DNA from: Gammaproteobacteria bacterium
Lineage (GTDB): Bacteria; Pseudomonadota; Gammaproteobacteria; Pseudomonadales; Azotimanducaceae
Direction of reading: 5' to 3'
Assembly: GCA_026707735.1 (NCBI GenBank)
Contig: JAPOWH010000003.1
Coordinates: forward strand, 62,001 to 126,000
Length of the DNA: 64,000 nt
The number at the start of each line of letters is the position of its first letter. Within the stretch, counting starts at the first letter, position 1. Below, piece by piece: positions 52,979 through 62,439 of the stretch. Below the pieces are notes generated by a model that was not told where the DNA came from, did no database searches, and saw only the letters and a list, made by a program, of their open reading frames with translations. Position numbers and translations under genes: made by a program.

Positions 52979-54973
52979 ATGGTCGCACGCAAGTCTTCAA
53001 AGCTCCATTTAGCGGGCGTCCTGACGCTTGGATTCGCGTTGGGTGCCGTTGTTGCCGGAGTCACTATTTTCAGCATTTCCAATTCTTCCGATCCATCCAA
53101 AAGCGCCGGTGTAATTTCTTCAGGCTCTGGTAATTCCGATTCTCAGCTCTCGCTTGATGCTAGTCTAGGCAGTGCGTCCGCTGAATTCTTGGCCGATGGG
53201 ACTAGAGTCCAGAGCTTGATTGATGTTTCTCGATTGGCCAGCGAATTTGAGCAATCTGCGGCACTTTACCCTTTGTTGCTTGGTGCGGACAGGCAGGAAC
53301 TCTTAGAGTACATCGAGCAATCGAAGGAAATTAGTCCGCCCGCCCTGCAGCACTCGATGCAGGAGTCGATATTCCAACGACTTGCAACAGTTGATGGAAA
53401 TGCGGCATTGGCTCAAGCTAAGAAATTCCCCAAGCATCAACAAGATCCACTCATTAGGGCGATCTTCATGGAGTGGTCCAACACAGACTTGGATAAGACT
53501 GTGAAGGCGGCAAAGTCCCTCGATGGCCCGCAGCAAATTGCGGCTCTACAAGGCATTTTGCAATCGAGAACCGACTTGTCTGAAGGCTTGCGCAGAGAAA
53601 TCGCAAGAGACCTTGGCAATGAGCAAATTGCGATTGAAATGATCGGCCAATTGCGTGCGATGGAGCTGATGGATAATCCCGAAACAGCCTGGTTCGCAAT
53701 GGTCAGCGATACGAACCAGGAAGTAGCCCAACCAGGGCTTCTGATACAGATTGGAAATGCCTGGGTTCGACAGCAAGGACTGAGTGTGCTTGGAAAGATC
53801 AGTGAGTCGTTGACTGATTGGCGAACAAGATCTACTGTTGTGGGGTCACTTATCCGCTCTGCGACACTCGCGAATCCTCAAGACGCGCTCAACCAGGCTC
53901 TGCGTATGCAGAGTCACGAAGGAGAATGGGCTCCCATCGTCGCTCGGGAGTGGGCTCGCTCTGAGCCGCGCACAGCATTTGACGCGGTAACCAACGTTTC
54001 CCCAAGTGGCTTGCGTAGAACCTTGCAGGAGTCAGTTGTGAGATCTTGGGCACAAAATGATCCACACATACTTCTCGAAGATTTGTCGCTGCTGCCAAAG
54101 AGCCTGCAAGATCTTGCAACTGAGCAAGCGATATTGTCGATCGCCAAGAATGAACCACTTGAAGCTGTGGATCTCATGGCGAGTGTGGAGGACGACAGCA
54201 GTCGTCACATGATTGCCTATTCCGTAGTGTCGAGCTGGTCCAATCTTGACCCGGTTGCCGCAGTAAATTGGGTATTGAGCAATCCCGATCTTGAGCGCAT
54301 GCGCAATGAATTGCTTGCCGTGGTGTTTCGCAATCTTGCATTGGAGAATCCTCAGCTGGCCATGGAGTTGGCGCTCAAGCAGCCGATCGAGCAGCACCAA
54401 CGGGGATTGGAAGCTATAGTCATTGGAAGATTGGCACAGGTTGACCTTGAACACGCCCTCGCTTTGCTTTCCCAGGTGAGACAGGGGCAGACTCAGATTG
54501 CGGCGTTTATGTCTGTGGGTTCCCAACTTGTGCGCAACAACAACATGGACCGAGCTCTCAAATTGGGTGAGCAACTAGGTGCGGAATGGCGCGACTCCTA
54601 CTACCAGTCGATCATGTCGACTTGGGCAAACATGGACCCTGAAGGTTTGCTGGCCACCCTCGACAAGTTGCCGTCGGCAGCTACGAAGTCTAAAGCAGCT
54701 CTAAGTCTGGCGCGTTCAAACCAATTTCGAAAGATTTTGACAACCGACCAAATTGCATACGCAAAGACCTACCTCACTGAAAAAGACGCAGAGAGAATCG
54801 ATACCTCTCTTTGGCATAGCTTTAGCTATTCAGACGGAGGGGTTTTCGTGACCACCGACCTTTCTGCGGACTCAGTAGTTGCAACTCCCGAAGTAATAGT
54901 CACGGGGCAGGGCGTCGAACCGCTTATTCGGTACGAGATTCAATCAAGGCTCGACGAGGAAGACGAGGAGTAA
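52979..54973 (+). CDS. Membrane-anchored WAxxDP helical-repeat protein, paralogue 3
   Basis: 664 residues. Membrane helix at about 8-32, Ser-rich stalk, entry motif I-D-V-S-R-L-A-S and repeats with W-A/S-x-x-D/E-P (E-W-A-R-S-E-P-R-T-A-F, S-W-A-Q-N-D-P-H-I-L-L, S-W-S-N-L-D-P-V-A-A-V, T-W-A-N-M-D-P-E-G-L-L). The segment L-R-R-E-I-A-R-D-L-G-N-E-Q closely matches L-Q-R-Q-I-A-K-Q-L-G-N-E-Q of paralogue 1, and both share the S-D-G-G/D and acidic C-terminus (D-E-E-D-E-E). It is thus nearer to paralogue 1 than to paralogue 2. Function unknown. Confidence 0.85.
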   Translation: MVARKSSKLHLAGVLTLGFALGAVVAGVTIFSISNSSDPSKSAGVISSGSGNSDSQLSLDASLGSASAEFLADGTRVQSLIDVSRLASEFEQSAALYPLLLGADRQELLEYIEQSKEISPPALQHSMQESIFQRLATVDGNAALAQAKKFPKHQQDPLIRAIFMEWSNTDLDKTVKAAKSLDGPQQIAALQGILQSRTDLSEGLRREIARDLGNEQIAIEMIGQLRAMELMDNPETAWFAMVSDTNQEVAQPGLLIQIGNAWVRQQGLSVLGKISESLTDWRTRSTVVGSLIRSATLANPQDALNQALRMQSHEGEWAPIVAREWARSEPRTAFDAVTNVSPSGLRRTLQESVVRSWAQNDPHILLEDLSLLPKSLQDLATEQAILSIAKNEPLEAVDLMASVEDDSSRHMIAYSVVSSWSNLDPVAAVNWVLSNPDLERMRNELLAVVFRNLALENPQLAMELALKQPIEQHQRGLEAIVIGRLAQVDLEHALALLSQVRQGQTQIAAFMSVGSQLVRNNNMDRALKLGEQLGAEWRDSYYQSIMSTWANMDPEGLLATLDKLPSAATKSKAALSLARSNQFRKILTTDQIAYAKTYLTEKDAERIDTSLWHSFSYSDGGVFVTTDLSADSVVATPEVIVTGQGVEPLIRYEIQSRLDEEDEE

Positions 54974-55073
54974 GGCTGCAATCAAGGGCTTTTCACCGGT
55001 GTCGAGACCGTTAATGCGGAAAATCGACTTCGTATGGATAGCTGTTAGTCGATAGAGTTCCTGTGGCCATTTC

Positions 55074-56564
55074 CTAGCGGAAGTCCTCGGGAAACCGTTG
55101 CATAGCGCTGCGAACTGGAATTGGGGTCATGCTTCCCATTTGGCACAAGCTCGCCTGCTCCATGACCTCGCACAAGTCGTCGACCAGTTGAATTGTGCGT
55201 ATGTCTGTTTCTTTGCCAAATCTGCGCATTAGTTCCTTGCCCCGAACCGATCCAATGCGACACGGTGTACATTTGCCACACGACTCTAGCTCGCAAAATT
55301 CGAACGCAAACTCCGCTTGCTGTCGTAGATCAACCGTATCGTCGAACACAACAATTCCGCCGTGACCAACTCCGGCATCGATTGATGCCATATCTTCGTA
55401 GGTCAGTGGAGTATCAAGCTCACGTTCAGAGAGATAGGCACCCAACGGTCCTCCAATTTGGACTGTTCTCAAAGGTCTGCCGGATAGAGTGCCATGCCCA
55501 AATTCCTCTATCAGCGTTCGAACAGACGCGCCAAAAGGAATCTCGATAAGTCCTCCGCGCTTCACGTTGCCAGAGAGTTGAAAAGGCATAGTGCCAGTTG
55601 ACGCCCCAACTCCAAGCGACGCGTACTCTTCAGCTCCAATCGCGAAGATCCCCGGTACCGAGGCAAGAGTTATGACGTTATGCACAAGGGTGGGTTTGCC
55701 AAAGAGTCCCGCAACTGCTGGCACGGGTGGCTTGAATCGGATTTGTCCGCGTTTTCCCTCAAGACTCTCTAGCATCGAGGTTTCCTCACCACAAATGTAT
55801 GCTCCTGCCCCGACGAAAATCTCCATATCAAAGTGAAATCCCGATCCTCTTATGTCAGTGCCAAGCAAGTTGTTTGTATAAGAGATTTCTATAGCTTGGG
55901 ACAGCCATTCCAAGGCAACGGGATACTCCGAACGCAGATAAATAATCCCTTTGGTAGAACCGGTGGCGTAGCCCGCTACGATCATCCCTGCAATGAGCTT
56001 AAACGGGTCTGCTTCCATGAGCATGCGGTCCGAAAACGTCCCTGAATCGCCTTCGTCAGCATTGCAGGCAATGTACTTTTGGTCAGATTCTGTATCGGCA
56101 ACTGTACGCCACTTAATATGCGCAGGGAATCCAGCTCCTCCACGGCCACGCAAGCCAGATGTCTCGATGTGTTCGATAATCTCGGATGGTTCGGTATCGA
56201 GGAGCTTATCGAGCAGCTTGAAGTCGGGAAGTTGCAATGGACTATGGAATCCTGCTCTATCGAAAACCAATCGAGTTTGATTGCGGAAGTAACTCTCTTC
56301 CTCAATCGGACCAAGGTAGTGCTCACATGTTGTGGGGCCGGAATCGCGCGAAACTGAGTCTAGGATTTGTGACACGGATTGCGACGACGCATTTTTGAAT
56401 GTCCATAGTTCACCGTGCTCGGACAGCTGTAGTAAGGGCTCTGCCCAATGAAGACCGAAGGATCCCGTGTAGCCGACTTCAACGCCACGCAAAGTGAGTT
56501 CCGCTGCAACTTCCTCGACTCCAAGCGCTAGTGCAGTTGAGTCCTTCGACAGTGTGGCCCTCAT
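55074..56564 (-). CDS. fdsB: NAD-dependent formate dehydrogenase beta subunit
   Basis: 496 residues. NuoF-like diaphorase part: the FMN/NAD region L-R-G-R-G-G-A-G-F-P, C-N-A-D-E-G-D-S-G-T-F, G-A-G-A-Y-I-C-G-E-E-T, and the 4Fe-4S motif E-S-C-G-K-C-T-P-C. The N-terminal ~120 residues are an extra thioredoxin-like ferredoxin remnant as usual for FdsB. It passes electrons from FdsG/FdsA to NAD. Its start overlaps the fdsG stop by 4 bases. fdsA does not follow but lies 9 kb further on the same strand, beyond three plus-strand and one minus-strand genes. Confidence 0.94.
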   Translation of the reverse strand: MRATLSKDSTALALGVEEVAAELTLRGVEVGYTGSFGLHWAEPLLQLSEHGELWTFKNASSQSVSQILDSVSRDSGPTTCEHYLGPIEEESYFRNQTRLVFDRAGFHSPLQLPDFKLLDKLLDTEPSEIIEHIETSGLRGRGGAGFPAHIKWRTVADTESDQKYIACNADEGDSGTFSDRMLMEADPFKLIAGMIVAGYATGSTKGIIYLRSEYPVALEWLSQAIEISYTNNLLGTDIRGSGFHFDMEIFVGAGAYICGEETSMLESLEGKRGQIRFKPPVPAVAGLFGKPTLVHNVITLASVPGIFAIGAEEYASLGVGASTGTMPFQLSGNVKRGGLIEIPFGASVRTLIEEFGHGTLSGRPLRTVQIGGPLGAYLSERELDTPLTYEDMASIDAGVGHGGIVVFDDTVDLRQQAEFAFEFCELESCGKCTPCRIGSVRGKELMRRFGKETDIRTIQLVDDLCEVMEQASLCQMGSMTPIPVRSAMQRFPEDFR

Positions 56565-57013
56565 TGTTCAATGGCTCTGACAGAGTCGAGAGATGCTCTA
56601 GCGATCAGCCGACCGTCGATTTGCATGGATGGTCCCACGGAGCAAAGACCAAGGCAATATACGGCATGTAACTCCACACTCGGGTCGTCCGATCTGTCTC
56701 CCAGATTGAGATCAAAGTGCTCTTCGATTTCGCGCGTCAGGCGTCTCGAACCCTGCGCTTGGCATGCTTCAGCTTGGCATATGCTGATCTGGTGTTTTGC
56801 GGGAGGCTCTGTGCGGAAGTCGTGGTAGAAGCTGACCACGCCGCGAACTTCTGCCTGACTAAGATTGAATAGATCGGCGATATCGGGAAGGAATTTTGGA
56901 TCGATGTAGCCGTGCTCGCCCATAATGTGTCGAAGCGCGTGCATCAATCCACCGATTCGAGGAACGTATTGCCGAATTGAGTCCTGGAGCTTGGTGTTTG
57001 GCATAGGATGCAT
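56561..57013 (-). CDS. fdsG: NAD-dependent formate dehydrogenase gamma subunit
   Basis: 150 residues. NuoE-like thioredoxin-fold 2Fe-2S protein: G-V-V-S-F-Y-H-D-F, the first pair of ligands in I-C-Q-A-E-A-C and the second in Y-C-L-G-L-C-S-V-G-P. It relays electrons within the formate dehydrogenase complex. It is the first gene of the fds set, coupled to fdsB by a 4-base overlap. An internal ATG at the fourth codon is an alternative start. Confidence 0.93.
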   Translation of the reverse strand: MHPMPNTKLQDSIRQYVPRIGGLMHALRHIMGEHGYIDPKFLPDIADLFNLSQAEVRGVVSFYHDFRTEPPAKHQISICQAEACQAQGSRRLTREIEEHFDLNLGDRSDDPSVELHAVYCLGLCSVGPSMQIDGRLIARASLDSVRAIEQ

Positions 57014-57658
57014 GAGCGGACAGACAGGCTAAGAATTCCCGTCTAGGCTAGGTGTAAAGCCTTACTTGAGCTGCGCAGGTAGCGGGCTCTATGCACTCAA
57101 CTGCGTTTCTCCGTGCTCGCCGAAGTGGACAATTATGCACCAGACCCCTAGAGTGGCTTTTCTCGTCGGGGTCGCTATGAGTGTTAGTCTTGGTGCCTTG
57201 TGAGCGATTGTTTTTTATAAACGCACTTTGCCGCCGCGACCTAAATGGCTGTAGATGCTCAGGTTGATCCAAAGTCAGTTCGACGTGTGATAGCTTGCCT
57301 CAGTAGTTCAAGCTAAGGACTCGTAAAGCAAACCGTCAGTTCTCGCGTTCATTGCGAACACCCCCGAAGCCAACCGGTGAGGCACTCTAGTGGTTAGGCT
57401 AATTCTTAACCACAGATCCTCAAAGCGCAATTCTTGCGTGGTGTGGTTCGATCGAATGCCCGCCGCGACTCAAGTAGCAATGTGTGTGCGATTGCGGTCG
57501 AGCAAACCCTAGAAAATGGGTACGAGCACGAAATGCATTCGCTATAATTACCGCCATCAAGGTCAATGTTGAGGCATGATAGTCTCATCCTCCTCGGCAG
57601 CGCAAATATCCAAGCGCTGCCAGTATCTTTGACAGAATCTAATCACTCGGGAATCCAT
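57014..57658. other. Long divergent intergenic region
   Basis: About 645 bases between fdsG and the M16 peptidase gene. A TATAAT lies at 57543-57548. No convincing small gene, riboswitch or repeat was recognised, although the length leaves room for regulation of both genes. Confidence 0.55.
57543..57548 (+). promoter_or_regulatory. Minus 10 box upstream of the M16 peptidase gene
   Basis: A perfect TATAAT 110 bases before the start at 57659. No good minus 35 is found at 16-18 bases, so the call rests on this hexamer. Confidence 0.35.
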
Positions 57659-60600
57659 ATGGAACTAATGCGACAAAAACGCTTTGCTCTCGTGATCGCG
57701 AGCTTGTTGGCAAGCCTCCTGCTTATGTCTGGATGTGCGTATCTGAGCTCTATTGCACAGGGTAATGCAGACGAATCTCAGTCCGAAGCATCGTCGGACG
57801 AGGTTGCCCAAGAGAAATTGATGGCGGCCAAGGAAACAGAGCGGGTTGCCAAAGAGAAGTTGATGGCGGCTAAGCAAGCGGACGAAGTTGCGGCGAAGAA
57901 GCTGATGGCAGCCAAGCAAGCCGACGAAGTTGCCGCGAAGAAGCTAATGGCGGCTAAGCAAGCCGACGAAGTTGCCCAAACCAAACTGGCAGCATCTCAA
58001 CCAGCGGAGAAAAAAGAGCCCCAGCTGACCAAAGTCACTTCGGTCGAGGGCATCACGGAGTACAACCTAGATAACGGGTTGAGAGTGTTGCTCTATCCCG
58101 ATGAGAGTGCTGAGAAAACCTTCGTGATCATCACCTACTTTGTTGGGTCGCGACATGAAGTCTATGGTGAGACGGGCATCGCTCACATGGTCGAACACAT
58201 GGTGTTCAAGGGCTCCCCCAAACATCCGAACATCTCCAAGGAACTGACAGATCACGGGGCTTCTGCAAACGGCACGACATGGTTGGACCGCACTAACTAC
58301 TATGAAGAGTTCGCTGCAACGGAGGAAAACTTGGATTGGGCTTTGGATCTCGAAGCAGATCGTATGGTCAACTCCTTCATCTCTGAGGAAGATTGGGATT
58401 CAGAAAGGACTGTTATACGTAGCGAGTGGGAAAGTGGCGAAAATCAAATCGGTAGAGTGCTTAGCCAGAGGCTTCGGTCTGCCGCCTTCGATTGGCACAA
58501 CTACGGCAAGTCGACAATTGGCTCACGCTCGGACATCGTAAATGTTCCCGTCGAGCGGCTGAAGGCCTTTTACAAGAAATACTACCAGCCGGACAACGCT
58601 CAGTTGATGATCGCGGGAAAATTCGATGAAGAACGTGCGCTCGAGCTTGTGAAAGAGAAATTTGGGTCCATTCCACGTCCCGAAAGAACCGGGGCTAACC
58701 AGATTTTTGAAACATACACGGCAGAGCCCCCTCGAGACGGCGAACGTACAGTAACGCTAGAACGTGTAGGTGACGTTCAGATGTTGAGAATTGCCTACAA
58801 CATCCCAGCGGGAACACATCCGGAAGCACCAGCAATTGATGTGTTGGCGTATGTTCTAGGCACTGGACCTTCGAGCAGGCTTTACAAGAGCATGATCGAG
58901 ACGCAAATAGCCACCAGTGCATGGGCAGGGGCAGATTCTTTTGCAGAACCCGGTCTGTTCACGTTTGGAGCAAGCGTTCCGATGGATGGCTCGCTTGAAG
59001 AAGCTCAAATGACTGTCGAAGCGACCATAGCGGACACGATCAAGAATCCACCCACACAAGAGGAAGTTGACCGCGCCAAGCTGTATTTTCTCAACAGCAT
59101 TGAACGATCATTCAACAATCCAATTGGCGTTGCACAAAGCATGAGTGAATGGGGAGCTATGGGCGATTGGCGATTGCTGTTCCTGTATCGAGACAATCTT
59201 GAAAAAGTAACGCTGGAAGACGTGCACGCAGTTGCCCAGAAGTACTTCAAGAATTCCAACAAGACGATCGCTTACTTTAAGCCTGCAGCAGAAACACCTG
59301 AACGCGTGGCAATTGAAGCTGCACCACCCGTGAGCGAGCTTGTTGCCGGCTACAAGGGTCGCGAAGCAGTAGAAGCCGGCGAAGATTTCGACTACACGCC
59401 GGACAATGTTGCGAGTCGCACACAATTTGGAGAATTTGCCAATGGTGCGCGTTATGCGATGCTTTCCAAGGAGAATCGGGGAGATACGGTGACCGTAAGG
59501 ATAAGCATGCGCTATGGAACTGAAGAATCGCTCATGAACAAGGGATATGCAGCCTCGATGGCGTCTGGAATGCCAATGCGAGGAAGCTCCAAGTACACGA
59601 AGCAGCAAATTTCCGATGAGTTTACGCGACTGAAACTGAGTGGTGGCGTTAACGCAGGATTGAGCTCTGGCGGCATTACCATGAGTACGGATAGAGAGAA
59701 CCTTGCAGAAGCGATCGCGTTTCTTGGAGACGTCGCCAAGAATCCTGTTTGGGACCCGGAAGAATTTGAACTCATACGAAAGCAGACTATTACGGGTCTT
59801 GAGTCGAGCCGGTCCGAGCCTAACTACAAGGCTAGCTACGCCCTGCAAAGCCATTTGAACCGGTATCCCAAAGGGCATCCCAACTACGTATCGTCCATTG
59901 AAGAGGACATCGAGGGATTCACCAATGTGACGCTTGAGGAAGCCAAAGCGTTTTATGAGGAATTCGTAGGACTGGGACCGGGCACAACCATCGTTATAGT
60001 TGGTGACTTTGATCCTGATGTCATTCCAGGTCTATTGGAAGAGGAATTTGGCGATTGGACCTCTTCGGTGCCCTACACCAGAATCTACAGTGAATCCCAA
60101 GGCCATCCAGCCCTTCGAGAAGCGATTGAAACTCCAGATAAGGCGAATGCAATCTTTCTTGCGGGTATCGATTTTCCTTTCACCGACACGCACCCTGACT
60201 TCGCGGCTATGCGAGTAGCCGGTTTCATCATGGGTGGAGGATTCCTGAATTCTAGGTTGGCTGTCCGCATACGACAAAACGAAGGTCTGTCATATGGTGT
60301 AGGAGCTGGCTTCTCTACACACCCAATCGACAATCGGGGGTCATTCAGTGGCTATGCAATATCCGCGCCAGAGAATTCTGAAAAGGTTCAGAGTGCATTT
60401 CTTGAGGAAATGGAAAAGGCCGTCAGCAAAGGGTTTACTCACGAAGAAGTCGCAGCAGCCAAATCGGGCATGCTCGATTCGCAAACTCGAGCACGCGCTA
60501 GCGACAACTGGATTGCCAATGTGCTCAGTTCTAACCTGTTCTTTGAACGTGACATGGAATTCGTTAAGGAGCAGGATGCCAAGCTTGCGGCGGTTACCGC

Positions 60601-60766
60601 AGAGGAAGTAAGCACGGCTTTCGCAAAGCACGTCGACCCAAGCAGACTTTCAATAGTAAGAGCGGGAGATTTTGCTAAAGCTAAGCTAGAAACTCAACAG
60701 GCGGCAAGAACCGTTGAAGCTACGGAAGTTGAAGAAGCGATGACGGACGACGCTGGCGGCGAATAG
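57659..60766 (+). CDS. Double M16 zinc peptidase lipoprotein with tandem-repeat stalk
   Basis: 1035 residues from ATG 57659 (57668 also possible). Lipobox M-S-G-C with C26. A stalk of five 14-residue repeats follows (consensus E-V-A-x-K-K-L-M-A-A-K-Q-A-D). The first M16 half has the inverted zinc motif H176-M-V-E-H180 and E-A-D-R-M downstream; the second half (from about 600) lacks such a site, as is normal for non-catalytic halves. It is probably an outer-membrane or periplasmic oligopeptidase of the pitrilysin/PqqL type. A terminator hairpin follows the stop. Confidence 0.9.
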   Translation: MELMRQKRFALVIASLLASLLLMSGCAYLSSIAQGNADESQSEASSDEVAQEKLMAAKETERVAKEKLMAAKQADEVAAKKLMAAKQADEVAAKKLMAAKQADEVAQTKLAASQPAEKKEPQLTKVTSVEGITEYNLDNGLRVLLYPDESAEKTFVIITYFVGSRHEVYGETGIAHMVEHMVFKGSPKHPNISKELTDHGASANGTTWLDRTNYYEEFAATEENLDWALDLEADRMVNSFISEEDWDSERTVIRSEWESGENQIGRVLSQRLRSAAFDWHNYGKSTIGSRSDIVNVPVERLKAFYKKYYQPDNAQLMIAGKFDEERALELVKEKFGSIPRPERTGANQIFETYTAEPPRDGERTVTLERVGDVQMLRIAYNIPAGTHPEAPAIDVLAYVLGTGPSSRLYKSMIETQIATSAWAGADSFAEPGLFTFGASVPMDGSLEEAQMTVEATIADTIKNPPTQEEVDRAKLYFLNSIERSFNNPIGVAQSMSEWGAMGDWRLLFLYRDNLEKVTLEDVHAVAQKYFKNSNKTIAYFKPAAETPERVAIEAAPPVSELVAGYKGREAVEAGEDFDYTPDNVASRTQFGEFANGARYAMLSKENRGDTVTVRISMRYGTEESLMNKGYAASMASGMPMRGSSKYTKQQISDEFTRLKLSGGVNAGLSSGGITMSTDRENLAEAIAFLGDVAKNPVWDPEEFELIRKQTITGLESSRSEPNYKASYALQSHLNRYPKGHPNYVSSIEEDIEGFTNVTLEEAKAFYEEFVGLGPGTTIVIVGDFDPDVIPGLLEEEFGDWTSSVPYTRIYSESQGHPALREAIETPDKANAIFLAGIDFPFTDTHPDFAAMRVAGFIMGGGFLNSRLAVRIRQNEGLSYGVGAGFSTHPIDNRGSFSGYAISAPENSEKVQSAFLEEMEKAVSKGFTHEEVAAAKSGMLDSQTRARASDNWIANVLSSNLFFERDMEFVKEQDAKLAAVTAEEVSTAFAKHVDPSRLSIVRAGDFAKAKLETQQAARTVEATEVEEAMTDDAGGE
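57800..58009 (+). repeat. Five tandem 42-bp repeats in the M16 stalk
   Basis: Units start at 57800, 57842, 57884, 57926 and 57968, each 14 codons. Units 3 and 4 encode identical peptides and are nearly identical in DNA; units 1, 2 and 5 are more diverged. The repeat is in frame and Lys/Ala/Glu-rich, likely a helical or coiled-coil spacer. Confidence 0.9.
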
Positions 60767-60800
60767 CCACCGTTAGTCTCCATAGATCAAACAACATTGT

Positions 60801-60832
60801 GGCCCACGGAAGGACTCCGTGGGCCGCTTTGT
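60801..60832. terminator. Rho-independent terminator between convergent genes
   Basis: A perfect 10-bp stem GGCCCACGGA/TCCGTGGGCC with a five-base loop (AGGAC), followed by GCTTTGTTTT. It serves the M16 gene and, with T-rich sequence on the other side, may also stop transcripts from the convergent gamma-glutamyltransferase gene. Confidence 0.85.
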
Positions 60833-60849
60833 TTTCGGTTTACCAACAA

Positions 60850-62439
60850 TTACGCAGCAACGACCGCAGCAGTTGGAGACGGTATATAGCATCCGCCTTG
60901 GCTACTACCCTGGGGATTCCACAGGATCAGCTGCGGCACGCCAAATAGCACCGGCGACACTCCGTTAGACCTAACACGTGTCTGCTCAAATCCGGATTCG
61001 AGCAATGTAACTGCCTCGTCACTCATGCTGTCCATGATGGACACTAGATTCGTGCCGGAGACGTCCAGTCGTGGTTGATGCAACGCTTCGTCAACATTCA
61101 TGCCGAAATCGCACAGGAACGAAACGATTTGGTAAACGGCTGGAAATATCGTTCGTCCGCCGCATGCCCCCACCGCGAAACGCGCACCGTCGGAAAGTTC
61201 ACCAATAATTGGGCACATGTTGCTCAATGGACGTCGTCCGCCCGCCACAGAGTTTGGTCCACCTTGAACCGGATCGAACCACATCATGCCATTGTTCATC
61301 ACGATTCCAGTTGATGGGAGCATGACCTGCGACCCAAATGTCGACATGATGGTTTGCGTGTGTGAAACGAGGTTTCCGTGCTTGTCCACTACGCATAGGT
61401 GCGTTGTTGCGCCAGAAATGTCCTGTCTTTTTCCATCTCCCAAGTGCGCAAGCCTGTACTGGTAAGCATCAAGCAGAGTTTGCGCGTATGCAACGTAGTC
61501 ATTAGCACTTGGAAGTCCGCCTACACTGGGTTGCAATTGGCTCTCCAGTTCCCCCATCGTTCGCTGGAGAGTAGGTCCGGCTGATCGATGGTGCGGTCCG
61601 AATAACTCGTGCTCACGATAGGACCATCTAAGCGGTTCGTTTACGAACGCCTTGTATTCAGCAAAGTCTTCGCGTCGAATTTTCGAACCCGCGTGATTGA
61701 GATCCGAAACCAGTAGCTCGGCTATGGAACCCAAATAGAAGGACTCAGGACCATCCTTTTGAAGTGTGCGATAGGTGTGTTTCAAACTTCCAATCTGCAC
61801 CCGATTCATTTCGCCGGTTGGAGATAGGTTGGCCGGAGGAAGCCCATCGGCCAGGTAGACCTGCCGGATATCCTCGTAATTGCGTAGCAGCCGCGCGTTG
61901 CTTGTGATGATGTGTCCGGCATACCAATTCATTGGCAATCCATACTCCGCAAGTTTGCACGCGGGCTCGATCACATCCTTCCAATCCCATGTGCCAAATT
62001 GCTCGAGAGCTAGAGCCATTCCTTTGATGTGCCCAGGAACTGCAATAGAGAGTGGTCCATGTACATTTGCGTCGTCCTTCACTTGGGGCCAATTGAATGA
62101 AGACGCACCGGTTGCTTTTCCTGTAAGAGGGTAGTCTTCCGGTCGTGAATCCAATGGTGCTTTCATTCCAAATTCCACTACTGACACCTTGTCTTCAGAG
62201 GCGGAATGCAATGTCATGAATCCGCCGCCTCCGATGCCGCTCATCCACGGCTCGACGGCTCCAAGTGCCAATCCCGCCGCAACGGAAGCATCAATGGCGT
62301 TGCCTCCGCGACGAAGAACGAACGCTCCAACTTCCGATGCCATGTAATGTTGGGTGGAGACTAGTCCATTACTTCCAGTGGCGGCGGGCTTTCGGATGTT
62401 CCAACGTTCGTGGAATGTGGGTGGAATTGTGAAATTCAA
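60850..62439 (-). CDS. Gamma-glutamyltransferase family protein
   Basis: 529 residues. The autoprocessing and catalytic threonine is T345 in A-T-T-H-L-C-V-V-D, with large and small subunits of about 344 and 185 residues. Other motifs are G-G-N-A-I-D-A-S-V-A-A, S-G-I-G-G-G-G-F-M and S-T-F-G-S-Q. Family members cleave gamma-glutamyl bonds of glutathione or related amides, or act as acylases. No signal peptide is visible, unlike E. coli Ggt, so it may be cytoplasmic. It lies 216 bases downstream of the oxidoreductase gene on the same strand. Confidence 0.88.
   Translation of the reverse strand: MNFTIPPTFHERWNIRKPAATGSNGLVSTQHYMASEVGAFVLRRGGNAIDASVAAGLALGAVEPWMSGIGGGGFMTLHSASEDKVSVVEFGMKAPLDSRPEDYPLTGKATGASSFNWPQVKDDANVHGPLSIAVPGHIKGMALALEQFGTWDWKDVIEPACKLAEYGLPMNWYAGHIITSNARLLRNYEDIRQVYLADGLPPANLSPTGEMNRVQIGSLKHTYRTLQKDGPESFYLGSIAELLVSDLNHAGSKIRREDFAEYKAFVNEPLRWSYREHELFGPHHRSAGPTLQRTMGELESQLQPSVGGLPSANDYVAYAQTLLDAYQYRLAHLGDGKRQDISGATTHLCVVDKHGNLVSHTQTIMSTFGSQVMLPSTGIVMNNGMMWFDPVQGGPNSVAGGRRPLSNMCPIIGELSDGARFAVGACGGRTIFPAVYQIVSFLCDFGMNVDEALHQPRLDVSGTNLVSIMDSMSDEAVTLLESGFEQTRVRSNGVSPVLFGVPQLILWNPQGSSQGGCYIPSPTAAVVAA

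Noticed and set aside
54032-54574. 180-codon open frame antisense to helical-repeat gene 3
   Set aside because: It is a shadow of the repeat protein and has no independent support.
45904-55073. Insertion sequence or prophage as cause of the fds split
   Set aside because: No transposase, integrase, inverted repeats or phage genes were found, so only an unexplained insertion or rearrangement can be claimed.
57048-57272. 74-codon minus-strand frame upstream of fdsG
   Set aside because: Composition is not protein-like, and there is no family match or clear ribosome-binding site.
59108-59878. 256-codon open frame antisense to the M16 peptidase
   Set aside because: It is fully covered by conserved M16 coding sequence, with Cys/His/Arg-rich shadow-like composition.
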